Origin: Opitutia bacterium UBA7876
GTDB lineage: Bacteria; Verrucomicrobiota; Verrucomicrobiia; Opitutales; Seribacteraceae
Reading direction: 5' to 3'
DNA length: 50,814 nucleotides
Assembly (NCBI GenBank): GCA_002500665.1
Contig: DLRY01000027.1
Span: forward strand, 19,598 to 70,411
Part shown: positions 24,789 to 33,991 of the stretch, piece by piece
Position numbering within the stretch: the stretch's first letter is position 1
Layout of the letters: every line of letters begins with the position of its first letter
Notes under the pieces: generated by a model
The model's input: only the letters and a program-made list of their open reading frames with translations
What the model was told of the DNA's origin: nothing
Database searches by the model: none
Translations under genes and position numbers: made by a program

Positions 24789-26603
24789 GTGATTGCGGAT
24801 CATCAGAACGCGGGTGAAGCGGCCGACGACGAGGTCGAGGAAGGTGCTGAGAACAAGGGTGCGCTCGACTCGGCTGCTTTCGAGAGTATGGACTGGTGGC
24901 CGGGTTTAGCCGATCTGGACAGGATTACCATTCTGAGCGCTCCCATCGAAGACCGGGCCCGTCTGCTGGCCTCCAAATATTCGCATAGCCTGGACGAGAC
25001 GATGAGCGAAATCGGAAAGAAATCCCAAATCGCATACGTCGAGGACTTCGAATTACCGGAGAACCCCACTACGCTTCTTCCCCTGCGTCTCATTCACAAT
25101 TACAGTTGCCTGCCCGTCGGATTGGACGAGGAGGACTACCTGCATTTGGTTACCGTCTGGCCCCCGTCAGAACGCATGAGCCGATGGGTTTTCGCCGTTT
25201 CCGGAAAAAAACCCGTCTGGAGCCTGAGCTCCCCCGAGAAGATCTCCCGGGCCATTACCGAAAATTTCGGGATTGGGGCGGACAGCCTGGATGATTCGGA
25301 CCTCGACCTTGATGGGGAAGAGGATGCCCAGGATGATCTGGAGGACCAGAATGCGGCCATTATCCGCTTCGTCAACGAAGTCATTGAGCGGGCCATCGTG
25401 GACCGGGCGACCGATATCCATTTCGAGCCCCATAAGGAAACCCTCCAGATCCGCTACCGGATCGACGGCCAACTGGTGCCTGTGAGGGTCCCGGACAACC
25501 TGCGCAGTTTTCAAGACGCGATCATTTCCAGGATCAAGATCATGAGCGCCATCAACATCTCCGAGAAAAGGAGGCCGCAGGGCGGAAGAATTACCTTCTC
25601 CCAGGGACAGAGCGATTTGGATATACGGGTTTCCACCCTCCCCACCCTCTATGGCGAGAGCATCAGTCTGCGCCTGCTCAACGAAAAATCCCAGCCTCTG
25701 TCCATGAGAGAACTTGGGCTGGTTCCCGGGGATGAGAAAAATATCGTCGGCATTCTTGAGAAACCGCATGGCATCATTCTTGTTACCGGGCCCACGGGCT
25801 CGGGTAAGTCTACCTCTCTTACGGCCTTTATCAGGAGGATCCACAAACCCGAGAGGAGGATCATGACGGTGGAGGATCCGGTCGAGTACGAGGTCGCGGG
25901 GATCAACCAGACCCAGGTCAACTCCGAGATCGGCTTTACCTTCGCCAGCGCCTTGCGGGAAATACTCCGTCAGGACCCCGACGTAATCATGGTGGGGGAA
26001 ATCCGGGACCGCGAAACGGCGGATATCGCCATCCGGGCCTCGCTCACCGGTCACTTGGTTCTGAGTACCCTCCATACCAACGACGCTCCCGGCGCCATCA
26101 CACGCTTGGTCGACATGGAGATCGAGCCTTTCCTGATTGCCTCTTCCGTGGAGATGGTGATTGCCCAGCGACTTGTCCGCAGGCTTTGCACGGAATGTTC
26201 CTCGCCCGCCGAGATGAGCGAGGGAGACGTCTTGGCTTCCCTGTCCCTCCTGGAGGTAGACCCGAGCGAATTAGCCCATCGTGAAAAGGTGCTGAGGGCG
26301 GTCGGTTGTCAGAATTGTCAGAACCTTGGTTTTCGCGGAAGGGTTGGCATTTTCGAGCTAATGAGAATGAGCGACCGCATCCATGGCCTGGTAATCAAGA
26401 GCGCATCGGCCCCTGATATAAGGGAGGTCGCCCTGGAGGAAGGCATGAGCACCCTGCAGCATAGTGGATGGGAGCAAATCAAAAGAGGCCTTACGACCTT
26501 CGATGAGGTGATCCGCTATGCGGATGGTTTCGTCGACGAGGAACAGGAAACCCCATTCGGCTCGGACGGCGAACCGGTGCCCGTCAATCCTTCTCAGGAT
26601 TGA
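24789..26603 (+). CDS. gspE: Type II secretion ATPase GspE
   Basis: The protein has 604 residues from a GTG at 24789. An acidic N-terminal extension is followed by the N1E-like domain, then the ATPase core: Walker A GPTGSGKST (about 335-343), Asp box and Walker B (PDVIMVGEIRDRET, about 397-410), and the His box region (VLSTLHTND). Two CxxC pairs, Cys467/470 and Cys507/510, form the zinc site usual in GspE/PilB. ATP hydrolysis drives pseudopilus assembly on the cytoplasmic side. An acidic stretch (about 170-190) separates the N-terminal domain from the core. Confidence 0.95.
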   Translation: MIADHQNAGEAADDEVEEGAENKGALDSAAFESMDWWPGLADLDRITILSAPIEDRARLLASKYSHSLDETMSEIGKKSQIAYVEDFELPENPTTLLPLRLIHNYSCLPVGLDEEDYLHLVTVWPPSERMSRWVFAVSGKKPVWSLSSPEKISRAITENFGIGADSLDDSDLDLDGEEDAQDDLEDQNAAIIRFVNEVIERAIVDRATDIHFEPHKETLQIRYRIDGQLVPVRVPDNLRSFQDAIISRIKIMSAINISEKRRPQGGRITFSQGQSDLDIRVSTLPTLYGESISLRLLNEKSQPLSMRELGLVPGDEKNIVGILEKPHGIILVTGPTGSGKSTSLTAFIRRIHKPERRIMTVEDPVEYEVAGINQTQVNSEIGFTFASALREILRQDPDVIMVGEIRDRETADIAIRASLTGHLVLSTLHTNDAPGAITRLVDMEIEPFLIASSVEMVIAQRLVRRLCTECSSPAEMSEGDVLASLSLLEVDPSELAHREKVLRAVGCQNCQNLGFRGRVGIFELMRMSDRIHGLVIKSASAPDIREVALEEGMSTLQHSGWEQIKRGLTTFDEVIRYADGFVDEEQETPFGSDGEPVPVNPSQD

Positions 26604-26614
26604 GTTGACAGTAG

Positions 26615-27883
26615 ATGGCCAAGTTTAAGTACGTAGCCATTGACGTAAGGGGAAAAAGCCTGTCCGGAGAGGTGGAGGCCGCTGACCAGAAGGGAGCCAG
26701 ACAGCTCGTCCGCTCGGAGGGCCTTACTCCACTGAAGTTATCCAGAATCGGAGGGAACGACTCCAAGGTTTCGAAAAAGCCAAAGAAGGTCATTCCCTTC
26801 GGAAAGAGTGAGAAGTCGGCGACGGCCGGTTCGGGTAAGCTCAGGTCCCAAGGCGAGCGCGTCGGGCTTGATTTCCTCAAGCGCTTGATGGAGTTGCATG
26901 GTAGCGGTATGCCTGTGGCGGATGCGGTCAAGCTTCTCAACCAAAGGCTGTCCGATCCCAAGCTCAAGGAGGTGGCGGGCTTTCTTTGGAAGGAACTTGC
27001 GGAAGGACGAACCCTGTCCCGGGCCATGCGGTCCTTGCCACAGTATTTCAGCGAGTCCTCCACCTTCGTCATCGAGGCCGGAGAAGCAACCGGCAACGTG
27101 ACTCCGATTCTCAAGAAGATCATCTCCTACTTAGAGGAAAAGAGGGAGATCAGGGCCAAGGTCATGGCAAGCATGTCCTACCCCATATTCGTCGGTTTGG
27201 TGGCTTTTGGCGTGGTGGTTTTCTTTCTCGCGTTCCTTTTGCCGACGATCGAGGAAATGCTGCTTCAGTTGGGCGGGGAGCTTAATTTTCTAGCCAGCCT
27301 TCTGGTCGAGGGATCCAACCTGGTAATGAAGGTCGGGCCCTTTCTCCTGCTTGGCTTGGCCATATGGCTCCTGGCAATTTTTCGATGGAGCAAGACGGAA
27401 ACCGGGGGCATGGCGGTTGACAGGGGTATCCTGCGTATTCCGCTCTTCGGGAAAATCGTCTACCTCTCCGAGATGTTCCAACTCACCAGCCTCCTTTCCA
27501 CCCTCATATGGAGCGGTATCGGACTGACCGAGAACCTGCGCTTGTGTGAAAAGACGATCAAGAACAGGTTCCTGCGCCACCAATTCCGTTCGGCCCGTGC
27601 CTTGGTCAATGAGGGCAAATCCCTGCCTGAGGCCCTGCGCAAGTTCAAGTTTCTGCCCCTGATCCAGCTGGACGTCCTGGAAGTCGGTGAAAAGACCGGG
27701 AACCTGGGCAACAGCATGGAGGATGCCGGCAATTCGTTTCGCGAGCAGTTGACCAAGAAGATCAAGACCATGACGACCCTTGTCTCGGGGGCCGCCCTCG
27801 GCTTTGCCTTTTCCCTAGTTGCGATGGTCGCGATTGCGATCGTTACCAGTATCTTCGAGGTCAGCAAGAGCATCAATTATTGA
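26615..27883 (+). CDS. gspF: Type II secretion platform protein GspF
   Basis: The protein has 422 residues. It begins with the family pattern AKFKYVAIDVRGKSLSGEVEA. Two T2SSF domains follow (about 85-210 and 285-410). Hydrophobic segments at about 190-210, 235-255 and 388-412 are the three expected helices. The conserved IEAGEATGN and VGEKTGNLG motifs appear once per domain. GspF is the polytopic core of the inner-membrane platform contacted by GspE. The linker after residue 45 is Lys/Ser-rich and longer than usual. Confidence 0.94.
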   Translation: MAKFKYVAIDVRGKSLSGEVEAADQKGARQLVRSEGLTPLKLSRIGGNDSKVSKKPKKVIPFGKSEKSATAGSGKLRSQGERVGLDFLKRLMELHGSGMPVADAVKLLNQRLSDPKLKEVAGFLWKELAEGRTLSRAMRSLPQYFSESSTFVIEAGEATGNVTPILKKIISYLEEKREIRAKVMASMSYPIFVGLVAFGVVVFFLAFLLPTIEEMLLQLGGELNFLASLLVEGSNLVMKVGPFLLLGLAIWLLAIFRWSKTETGGMAVDRGILRIPLFGKIVYLSEMFQLTSLLSTLIWSGIGLTENLRLCEKTIKNRFLRHQFRSARALVNEGKSLPEALRKFKFLPLIQLDVLEVGEKTGNLGNSMEDAGNSFREQLTKKIKTMTTLVSGAALGFAFSLVAMVAIAIVTSIFEVSKSINY

Positions 27884-27884
27884 A

Positions 27885-28862
27885 ATGCCGAATTTTCGCC
27901 GCAAGAGCGTTCCTTCAAGGCAAGTCCTTGCCGTTGTCTCTCTCCTGCTTTTTGGTTGTGGCACTGAGAACGAGGAGGGGGAATCAAGGGAGACCGAATC
28001 CAGCGGTCTTGCCAAGAAGGCCAAGAAAGGAAAGCAGACCCTTCCCGACGGCTCCGTATACGAGGGTGAGATGCTGGGAGGAAAGCCCAATGGATACGGC
28101 CTGCGAAAACTTATCAACGGAGACGTTTTTGATGGGCAGCACAAGTTGGGTTTGGCGCACGGGTACGGAACTATGGACTACAAGTCCCGGGAGGAGATCG
28201 AACGCTATTCCGGACTCTGGAAGAGTGGACGGCGGGAAGGCTACGGAACCCTGGTCTTCTCGGATTCCTCTCGCATGGAGGGACACTGGGAGGACGATGA
28301 ACTGCTTTACGGAGACTATCAGGGTTCGGATGGCGTGATTCTCTCCGGCAAGTGGGTATCCTCCTCGCTTTCCGAGGGTAGGATGAAAACGGCCTTGAAC
28401 GAGGAATTCTCAGGAACCTTCAACCCGGACGGGTCCTTCCTCAAGGGGGCCTTTCTTTCCGGGGAGGGCAACCGGTATACGGGCAGCTTCAAATCAAACC
28501 TCTACCACGGCAGGGGGATCTTGGAAAAAACCGACGGCACCCTCTACGCAGGTGATTTCGAGGAGGGGGAGTATTCCGGGGTCGGAATGCTGGTGGAACC
28601 GGACGGTTCGAAATATTCGGGCGGCTTTTCCCAAGGCATCCCCGAGGGGTTCGGGATTCAGGAGGACGTTACGGGCGTGACTTACGCAGGCAACTGGAGC
28701 CAAGGCGAGAAAAACGGCCGGGGAACCTTGGATTTCGGGGACGGTACGAGCTTCACGGGCGACTTCAGGGAGGGATTGGCGGTGCAGGGTTCCTATGACT
28801 GGGGAAACGGGAGGATTACCGATTCCTACCAGGATGAGAATGGGGAATGGCGCGACCGATAG
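27885..28862 (+). CDS. MORN-repeat lipoprotein
   Basis: The protein has 325 residues from the ATG at 27885, one base after the gspF stop; this start gives a lipoprotein signal with lipobox LFGC (Cys25). About eight MORN repeats follow (for example GSVYEGEMLGGKPNGYGL, YSGLWKSGRREGYGTL, YAGDFEEGEYSGVGML). MORN repeats form elongated beta sheets that bind lipids or proteins. It is the last gene of the T2SS cluster and is probably co-transcribed. A pilotin-like or envelope role is speculation. Confidence 0.88.
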   Translation: MPNFRRKSVPSRQVLAVVSLLLFGCGTENEEGESRETESSGLAKKAKKGKQTLPDGSVYEGEMLGGKPNGYGLRKLINGDVFDGQHKLGLAHGYGTMDYKSREEIERYSGLWKSGRREGYGTLVFSDSSRMEGHWEDDELLYGDYQGSDGVILSGKWVSSSLSEGRMKTALNEEFSGTFNPDGSFLKGAFLSGEGNRYTGSFKSNLYHGRGILEKTDGTLYAGDFEEGEYSGVGMLVEPDGSKYSGGFSQGIPEGFGIQEDVTGVTYAGNWSQGEKNGRGTLDFGDGTSFTGDFREGLAVQGSYDWGNGRITDSYQDENGEWRDR

Positions 28863-28945
28863 AGGTTGTCCTGATTTTCTCTAAAGCTTTGAAGGTTGCC
28901 ATCTTGCCTCAATTTCACAATAACTGGACGGAACAGCCTTAGAAA

Positions 28946-29794
28946 ATGTCAAGTCCTACCCTATTCAAGCTCAAGTTTTGGGGCACCCGGGGAAGTATTC
29001 CCTGCCCAGGCAAGGAGACCGTCAAGTATGGCGGAAACACCACTTGCTTCGAGCTGACCTGTGGTTCCAAGAGAATTATAATAGACGCAGGAACCGGCAT
29101 CCGCGCGCTGGGCAAGAAAATCATGATGGAGGAGGGCAATTTTCTCGATGCCGAGCTTTTCTTCACCCATACCCACATGGATCATATCCAAGGCCTGCCT
29201 TTCTTTGCCCCGCTCTATAACCCGGCAAGCGACGTAAGGCTGCACGCCGGGCACCTTTCGACTAACGACGACTACGACCTGCGCGGAATCATCGGGACCA
29301 TGCTGATGAAGGATCCGGTCTTTCCGGTGCCGAGTTCCCTGATCGAGAAAGCCTGTTCCTTCAGCGACTATTTCGTAGGCCACGTATTCGAGCTGGGTGA
29401 TGGTATCGTCATCCGCACGGGCCAACTAAACCATCCCAACGGGGCTTGCGGATACAGAATTGAATTTGCGGGCAAGTCCATTGCCATTTGCACCGATACG
29501 GAACACTACGAGGGCCGGATCGACGAGAATGTGGTGGAGTTGGCCAAAGAGGCCGACGTCATGGTCTACGACTCGGCCTATACCCCCGAGGAATATCCTA
29601 AATTCAAGGGTTGGGGCCACTCGACTTGGGAGGAGGCGATCAAGGTTGCGGAGGAGGCCGACGTTAAGCAGACCTTTCTCTTCCACCACGATCCTTCCCA
29701 TAACGACGAGAAGATGGATGAGATCGCCAAGGAAGCCGCGGCCGTCAGAGAAGGAGTCCGCCCCGCAATCGAGGGCGAGGAGATCGAACTCTAG
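28946..29794 (+). CDS. MBL-fold metallo-hydrolase
   Basis: The protein has 282 residues. It opens with KFWGTRGSIPCPG and YGGNTTCFEL, typical of the PhnP/CpdB-like branch of the metallo-beta-lactamase fold. The metal motif HTHMDH is at 75-80, followed by GLPFF; further ligands lie in NHPNGACGYR and CTDTEHYEG, and a late His in FLFHHDPSHND. Related enzymes hydrolyse cyclic phosphates or phosphodiesters; the substrate here is not evident. No signal peptide, so cytoplasmic. Its stop codon overlaps the stop of the convergent gene by three bases. Confidence 0.88.
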   Translation: MSSPTLFKLKFWGTRGSIPCPGKETVKYGGNTTCFELTCGSKRIIIDAGTGIRALGKKIMMEEGNFLDAELFFTHTHMDHIQGLPFFAPLYNPASDVRLHAGHLSTNDDYDLRGIIGTMLMKDPVFPVPSSLIEKACSFSDYFVGHVFELGDGIVIRTGQLNHPNGACGYRIEFAGKSIAICTDTEHYEGRIDENVVELAKEADVMVYDSAYTPEEYPKFKGWGHSTWEEAIKVAEEADVKQTFLFHHDPSHNDEKMDEIAKEAAAVREGVRPAIEGEEIEL

Positions 29795-30618
29795 TTCCCC
29801 GTCCTTTCCTTTTCCAGCTCCCTGTCCAGACGAGGCTTGCTGGCATTCAAGTCTAGCACGGGACGATGCTCGTTCAAGGCTTCGGAGATTATGCCTTGCC
29901 CGGTCTGGTCCACGACCATCTTCTCGGGGGAGCGGTGTAGAATGAGGTTGCCGCTGCTCTTCATGCGCGCATCGAGCCAAGTTTCGGGAGCCAAATGGAC
30001 CGGGCCCTTGCCCTTGTGAACGAGGAGTGCGCGTTCAATGGGCATTTCCTCGGCCCGTAGGGTTCCGTCTCCCAGCACCTGAGCTTCCAGTTGGCCGAGT
30101 CCGCCGCCCTTGAGAACGACTTCGCCCGATCCTTCGTGACGAAGGAGGAGGGTGGGGGAGTCGAGCCCTTCCAGGTGGAGTCGCCCGGTGGAGCTTGAAA
30201 ACACCGAAAGTCTGGTAGACCGAAGACCTACCGAGGTCAAGCTGCTGCGCCCATGAAGCCGTATTTCATTCAGCTTGTCTATGGAGACGAGGACCTCGAT
30301 GGGAAAGCTGCGCCTTGCGCTTAACCTTAGGAAAGGTAGCCTGCGAGCCAGTTCGTAGGTATTGTTGGCTTCGAGGTAGAGAGTCCTGTCCCTGACCTGA
30401 GTGACGACCGAGCCGATTATTTCCGAGTCGGCGTAGACGATGGCTTCCCGGTTTCTCTTTCCCTTTCCAAGGAAGACGTCTATTTCCCCGTTGACCTCGA
30501 TTTTGTCGAAATGGAAGAGAAGCCTCCTTTCCGAAGTAAGTTCGCCGAAGGATGCCGTCGGTCCCGGGAGAGAAAGCAAAAGCAGGGTCCAACGGAAGAC
30601 ATTAGCGGGATTTCCCAT
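29791..30618 (-). CDS. DUF2807 (head GIN-like) exported beta-helix protein
   Basis: The protein has 275 residues from the ATG at 30618, fixed by a strong Shine-Dalgarno at 30623-30629. A signal peptide (FRWTLLLLSLPGPTASFG) precedes a repetitive beta pattern: FDKIEVNGEIDVFLG, LYLEANN, NEIRLHGRSSLTSVGL, VFSSSTGRLHLEGL, GSGEVVLKGGGL. This matches DUF2807, common in Bacteroidetes and PVC and of unknown function; periplasmic or cell-surface location is likely. It overlaps the 3' end of uvrB by 17 bases. Confidence 0.82.
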   Translation of the reverse strand: MGNPANVFRWTLLLLSLPGPTASFGELTSERRLLFHFDKIEVNGEIDVFLGKGKRNREAIVYADSEIIGSVVTQVRDRTLYLEANNTYELARRLPFLRLSARRSFPIEVLVSIDKLNEIRLHGRSSLTSVGLRSTRLSVFSSSTGRLHLEGLDSPTLLLRHEGSGEVVLKGGGLGQLEAQVLGDGTLRAEEMPIERALLVHKGKGPVHLAPETWLDARMKSSGNLILHRSPEKMVVDQTGQGIISEALNEHRPVLDLNASKPRLDRELEKERTGN

Positions 30619-32644
30619 ATTTCCTCCTTTTTCCAAGTTTGCGTTTGCCGCTCAAGCCTCCCTGCCCGGAAACGGAAAGCTTGCCCTTGGCGTTTTCCTC
30701 CAGGAAGGAGATCTGGTCGCGGAGCAGGGCCGCTTTCTCGAATTCCAGCTTTCCTACCGCTTCCCTCATTTCCTTCTCAAGTTGTTTGACGAGCTTGCCT
30801 ACTTCGTTGCGAGAAAGCTTTTCCGATACGGCAAGCTGGTCCTCAGTCTCTTCCTCCTTGCGGCGCAGGCTTTCCTGCACGGGGCGGATGACGCTGCGGG
30901 GAACGATCCCGTTGCTCTTGTTGAACTCCATTTGCCTCTCCCTGCGGTATCGGCAAACCTCAAGCGCCCTTGTAAGGGACTTGGTCATGACGTCGGCATA
31001 GAAAAGAACCCTTCCCTTCTCGTGCCTGGCCGCCCGTCCCGCAGTCTGGATGAGGCTGGTCTCGCTTCTCAGGAAACCTTCCTTGTCGGCATCGAGGACG
31101 ACCACCAGGGCCACCTCGGGCAAGTCGAGCCCTTCCCTCAGCAGGTTGACCCCGACGAGGGCATCGAAGTCGCCCGCCCTGAGGTTTCTGAGAAGCTCGA
31201 CCCGTTCGATGGCGTCAATGTCGGAGTGGAGGTACTCGACTTTGACCCCATGTTCGCGCAGGAAATCCGCCAGATCCTCGGTCATACGCTTGGTCAAGGT
31301 GGTGACGAGGGAACGGTGACCATCCTGAGCGACCTTCTTGATTTCGGAGATGCAGTCTTCCACCTGGCCCTTGATGGGCCGGACTTCCATTTCCGGGTCA
31401 AGCAAGCCGGTTGGCCTGATCAATTGCTCGACGACGATGGAGGACTTCTCCAGTTCCGGGTCGGCCGGCGTCGCCGAGACGTAGACGGTTTGGCCGGTGA
31501 CCTTCTCGAATTCCTCCGGCTGGAGGGGCCGGTTGTCCATTGCTGAAGGCAGGCGGAATCCGAAGTCGACCAGTTTCTGCTTCCTGGCCCGGTCTCCATT
31601 GTACATTCCACCCAGTTGGGGCAGGGTGACATGGCTTTCGTCCACGAAGAGGAGAAAGTCCTTGGGAAAGAAATCGATCAGGCACCAGGGCCGCTGGCCC
31701 GGTTTACGATGGGAAAGGTGGCGGGAATAATTCTCGATCCCGTTGCAAAACCCTATTTCCCTGAGCATCTCGAGGTCGTATTCCGTGCGCATCCTGATCC
31801 TTTGGGCCTCCAGCAGGAGATCTTCCTTCTCGAACCAGGATACCCGTTCCTCGAGCTCGGCCTCTATGGCCTTGCAGGCGGAGCCTATCTTCTCCCGAGT
31901 GGTGACGTATTGGTTGGCTGGGTAGACGCGGTAGTTTTCGAGTTTATTCAAGCCGGACCCGGAAACCGCATCGATCTCAGTGAGCTCTTCCACCTCATCC
32001 CCCCAGAACTCGATTCTTATGGGGTTCTTGGCGTAGGCGGGGAAAAGGTCCACGACGTCTCCACGGACCCGGAAAAGTCCGGGCTTAAGTTCGACGTCGT
32101 TGCGGTTGTAGAGGGCTTCGACAAGTCTCTCTAGGAATTCGTCCCGGCCGAGGGTTTGGCCTTTGCTCAGCTCGACGGAGAGAGCCTTGAAGTCCTCCGG
32201 GGAGCCAAGCCCGTAAATGCAGGAGACACTGGCTATGACGATGACGTCCCTTCTACTTATGAGAGAGCCCGTGGCGGCCAGTCTCAACCTCTCGATTTCC
32301 TCGTTCACGGAGGAGTCCTTCTCGATATAGGTGTCGGTCGAGGGAACATAGGCCTCGGGCTGGTAATAGTCGTAGTAACTAACGAAGTATTCGACCGCAT
32401 TCTCGGGGAAGAAGGCCTTGAACTCGGAGTAAAGCTGGGCCGCAAGGGTCTTGTTGTGGGAGATGATGAGGGCGGGTCGCTGTAGCCTTTGAATGACGTT
32501 GGCCATGGTAAAGGTTTTCCCCGAGCCCGTTACGCCGAGCAGGGTCTGGGACGGTTTGCCGGCCCGTATGGATTCGGTTATTGCCTCGATCGCCTTAGGT
32601 TGATCGCCCTTCGGCTCGTAGTCTGCAGCGAGCCTGAATTCCAT
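30602..32644 (-). CDS. uvrB: Excinuclease ABC subunit UvrB
   Basis: The protein has 680 residues from the ATG at 32644. Walker A GVTGSGKT is at 37-44. The beta-hairpin signature YYDYYQPEAYVPSTDTYIEKD lies near residue 95-115 and inserts between strands at the lesion. Helicase motifs DESHVTLPQ, GVNLLREGLDLPEVALV and QTAGRAARH are intact. The UVR motif that binds UvrC (EMREAVGKLEFEKAALLRDQI) is near the C-terminus. UvrB verifies damage in nucleotide excision repair. Its ATG overlaps the stop of the upstream symporter gene (ATGA), an unusual coupling. Confidence 0.97.
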   Translation of the reverse strand: MEFRLAADYEPKGDQPKAIEAITESIRAGKPSQTLLGVTGSGKTFTMANVIQRLQRPALIISHNKTLAAQLYSEFKAFFPENAVEYFVSYYDYYQPEAYVPSTDTYIEKDSSVNEEIERLRLAATGSLISRRDVIVIASVSCIYGLGSPEDFKALSVELSKGQTLGRDEFLERLVEALYNRNDVELKPGLFRVRGDVVDLFPAYAKNPIRIEFWGDEVEELTEIDAVSGSGLNKLENYRVYPANQYVTTREKIGSACKAIEAELEERVSWFEKEDLLLEAQRIRMRTEYDLEMLREIGFCNGIENYSRHLSHRKPGQRPWCLIDFFPKDFLLFVDESHVTLPQLGGMYNGDRARKQKLVDFGFRLPSAMDNRPLQPEEFEKVTGQTVYVSATPADPELEKSSIVVEQLIRPTGLLDPEMEVRPIKGQVEDCISEIKKVAQDGHRSLVTTLTKRMTEDLADFLREHGVKVEYLHSDIDAIERVELLRNLRAGDFDALVGVNLLREGLDLPEVALVVVLDADKEGFLRSETSLIQTAGRAARHEKGRVLFYADVMTKSLTRALEVCRYRRERQMEFNKSNGIVPRSVIRPVQESLRRKEEETEDQLAVSEKLSRNEVGKLVKQLEKEMREAVGKLEFEKAALLRDQISFLEENAKGKLSVSGQGGLSGKRKLGKRRKYGKSR
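30623..30629 (-). promoter_or_regulatory. Strong ribosome binding site AAGGAGG for the DUF2807 gene
   Basis: AAGGAGG on the minus strand lies four bases from the ATG at 30618, inside the uvrB coding end. It decides that start over the in-frame ATG at 30636. Such a strong site is exceptional here, because most starts in the window have none. Confidence 0.85.
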
Positions 32645-33978
32645 CAATGGGAATCTTGTGAGCGGAGGGAGGAATAATACCCTTCCTCACCCTCCGATTT
32701 CCCGATGACCACCGCAGCGCAACTGTCTCCCAGTACGTTGACGGCCGTTCTCATCATGTCGAGGATCCGGTCCACTACGTAGATGATGCCGACCCCGATT
32801 GCGATGCTGTCCTCAGGGAAACCGACGGCTTGCAGGATGACGATGATGGCTACAAGGCTGGCGGAAGGAATGCCCGCCACTCCTATGGAGGTGAGCAGGG
32901 CCATGAGAACCACGGTTGCCTGGGTGACCCATCCCATCTCGATCCCAAAGAGCTGGGCGAGAAAGACCACCACCACGCATTCGAAGAGGGCCGTGCCGTC
33001 CATGTTCATGGTGGCCCCGAGGGGAAGGGTGAAGCTCCCGATCTTCTTGGAGACGCCGGCTCTATTGGTGACGCAGTCCATGGTCAACGGAAGGGTTGCA
33101 GATGAGGATGCGGTCGAGAAGGCGGTCAGGAGGGCCGGGGCCATGGCACGGTAATGGTCCGCGAAATTGATCCGCCCGAGCAGGCGCAGAATCAAGGGAA
33201 GGACGATTAGACTATGGACGAGTAGGCCGAGAATAACTGTCAGGGCGAAGCTCCCCATAATGGAAAGGGCATCGAGCCCTACCTTCATCAAGGTCGGAGT
33301 AACGAGGGCAAAGACGCCGTAGGGGGCAAAGGAAATGATGAAATTGGTGATGGAGAGAATGACGGAATTGAGGCTTTCCCAGAAGGATTGCTGAGTCTCC
33401 CTCTGCTTCTGGGGAAGACGGGAGATGAAGAACCCGAAAAGGAGGCTGAAGAAGATCAGGCCGAGCAATTGTCCTTCCACCGCGGCCTTGAATACGTTGG
33501 GCGGAACCATGCGGTGAAAAATCTCCACCAACCCCTGCCAGCCTTGGTCGGCCTGCTTGATTGCGCCCGCAATCTTTTCGCTTTTGACACTTGTGTCGCC
33601 AGCCAGCATTTGTTTCCTGACGCCTTCCTCCACCTGGCCGGGTTGAACGGCGTTTACGCAAAACAGGCCGGTAGCTACGGCGAGCAGACCGGTCAGGCAA
33701 TAGAAGAGCAAGGTCTTCAGCCCGAGCCGGCCGAAGTTGCTCTCCCCTCCGATCTTGGCCACTCCGCAAATGATGGAGGTCATTACCAGGGGAATGACGA
33801 CCATTTTCAGGGCGTTTAGGAAAAGAGTGCCGACAAAGCCGGAGCCATCCCTCAGGAGAACGAACCAGTCCGGTTTCTCGGTCAGTTTCTCGGTGGCTAA
33901 GTTCGACAAGAGTCCTAGTGAAAAGGCTAGGATTAAGGCGATCAGTATCTTAACGTGTAGCGGAACCTTCTTCTTCAT
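32644..33978 (-). CDS. Dicarboxylate/amino acid:cation symporter (DAACS family)
   Basis: The protein has 444 residues and about eight membrane helices plus two re-entrant hairpins. Family signatures: the serine-rich SSSATLPLTMDC hairpin and the GATMNMDGTALFE motif that binds sodium or protons and substrate; also GIPSASLVAI. Relatives (GltP, DctA, EAAT type) import glutamate, aspartate or C4-dicarboxylates with Na+ or H+. Substrate cannot be fixed from the sequence. A weak AAGGG precedes the ATG. Coupled to uvrB by overlap. Confidence 0.93.
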   Translation of the reverse strand: MKKKVPLHVKILIALILAFSLGLLSNLATEKLTEKPDWFVLLRDGSGFVGTLFLNALKMVVIPLVMTSIICGVAKIGGESNFGRLGLKTLLFYCLTGLLAVATGLFCVNAVQPGQVEEGVRKQMLAGDTSVKSEKIAGAIKQADQGWQGLVEIFHRMVPPNVFKAAVEGQLLGLIFFSLLFGFFISRLPQKQRETQQSFWESLNSVILSITNFIISFAPYGVFALVTPTLMKVGLDALSIMGSFALTVILGLLVHSLIVLPLILRLLGRINFADHYRAMAPALLTAFSTASSSATLPLTMDCVTNRAGVSKKIGSFTLPLGATMNMDGTALFECVVVVFLAQLFGIEMGWVTQATVVLMALLTSIGVAGIPSASLVAIIVILQAVGFPEDSIAIGVGIIYVVDRILDMMRTAVNVLGDSCAAVVIGKSEGEEGYYSSLRSQDSH

Positions 33979-33991
33979 CTGCTTTCCCTTA

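Noticed and set aside
30440..31546. A 368-codon open frame on the plus strand
   Set aside because: Antisense to uvrB, whose motifs are intact across this span. The predicted product has no family features.
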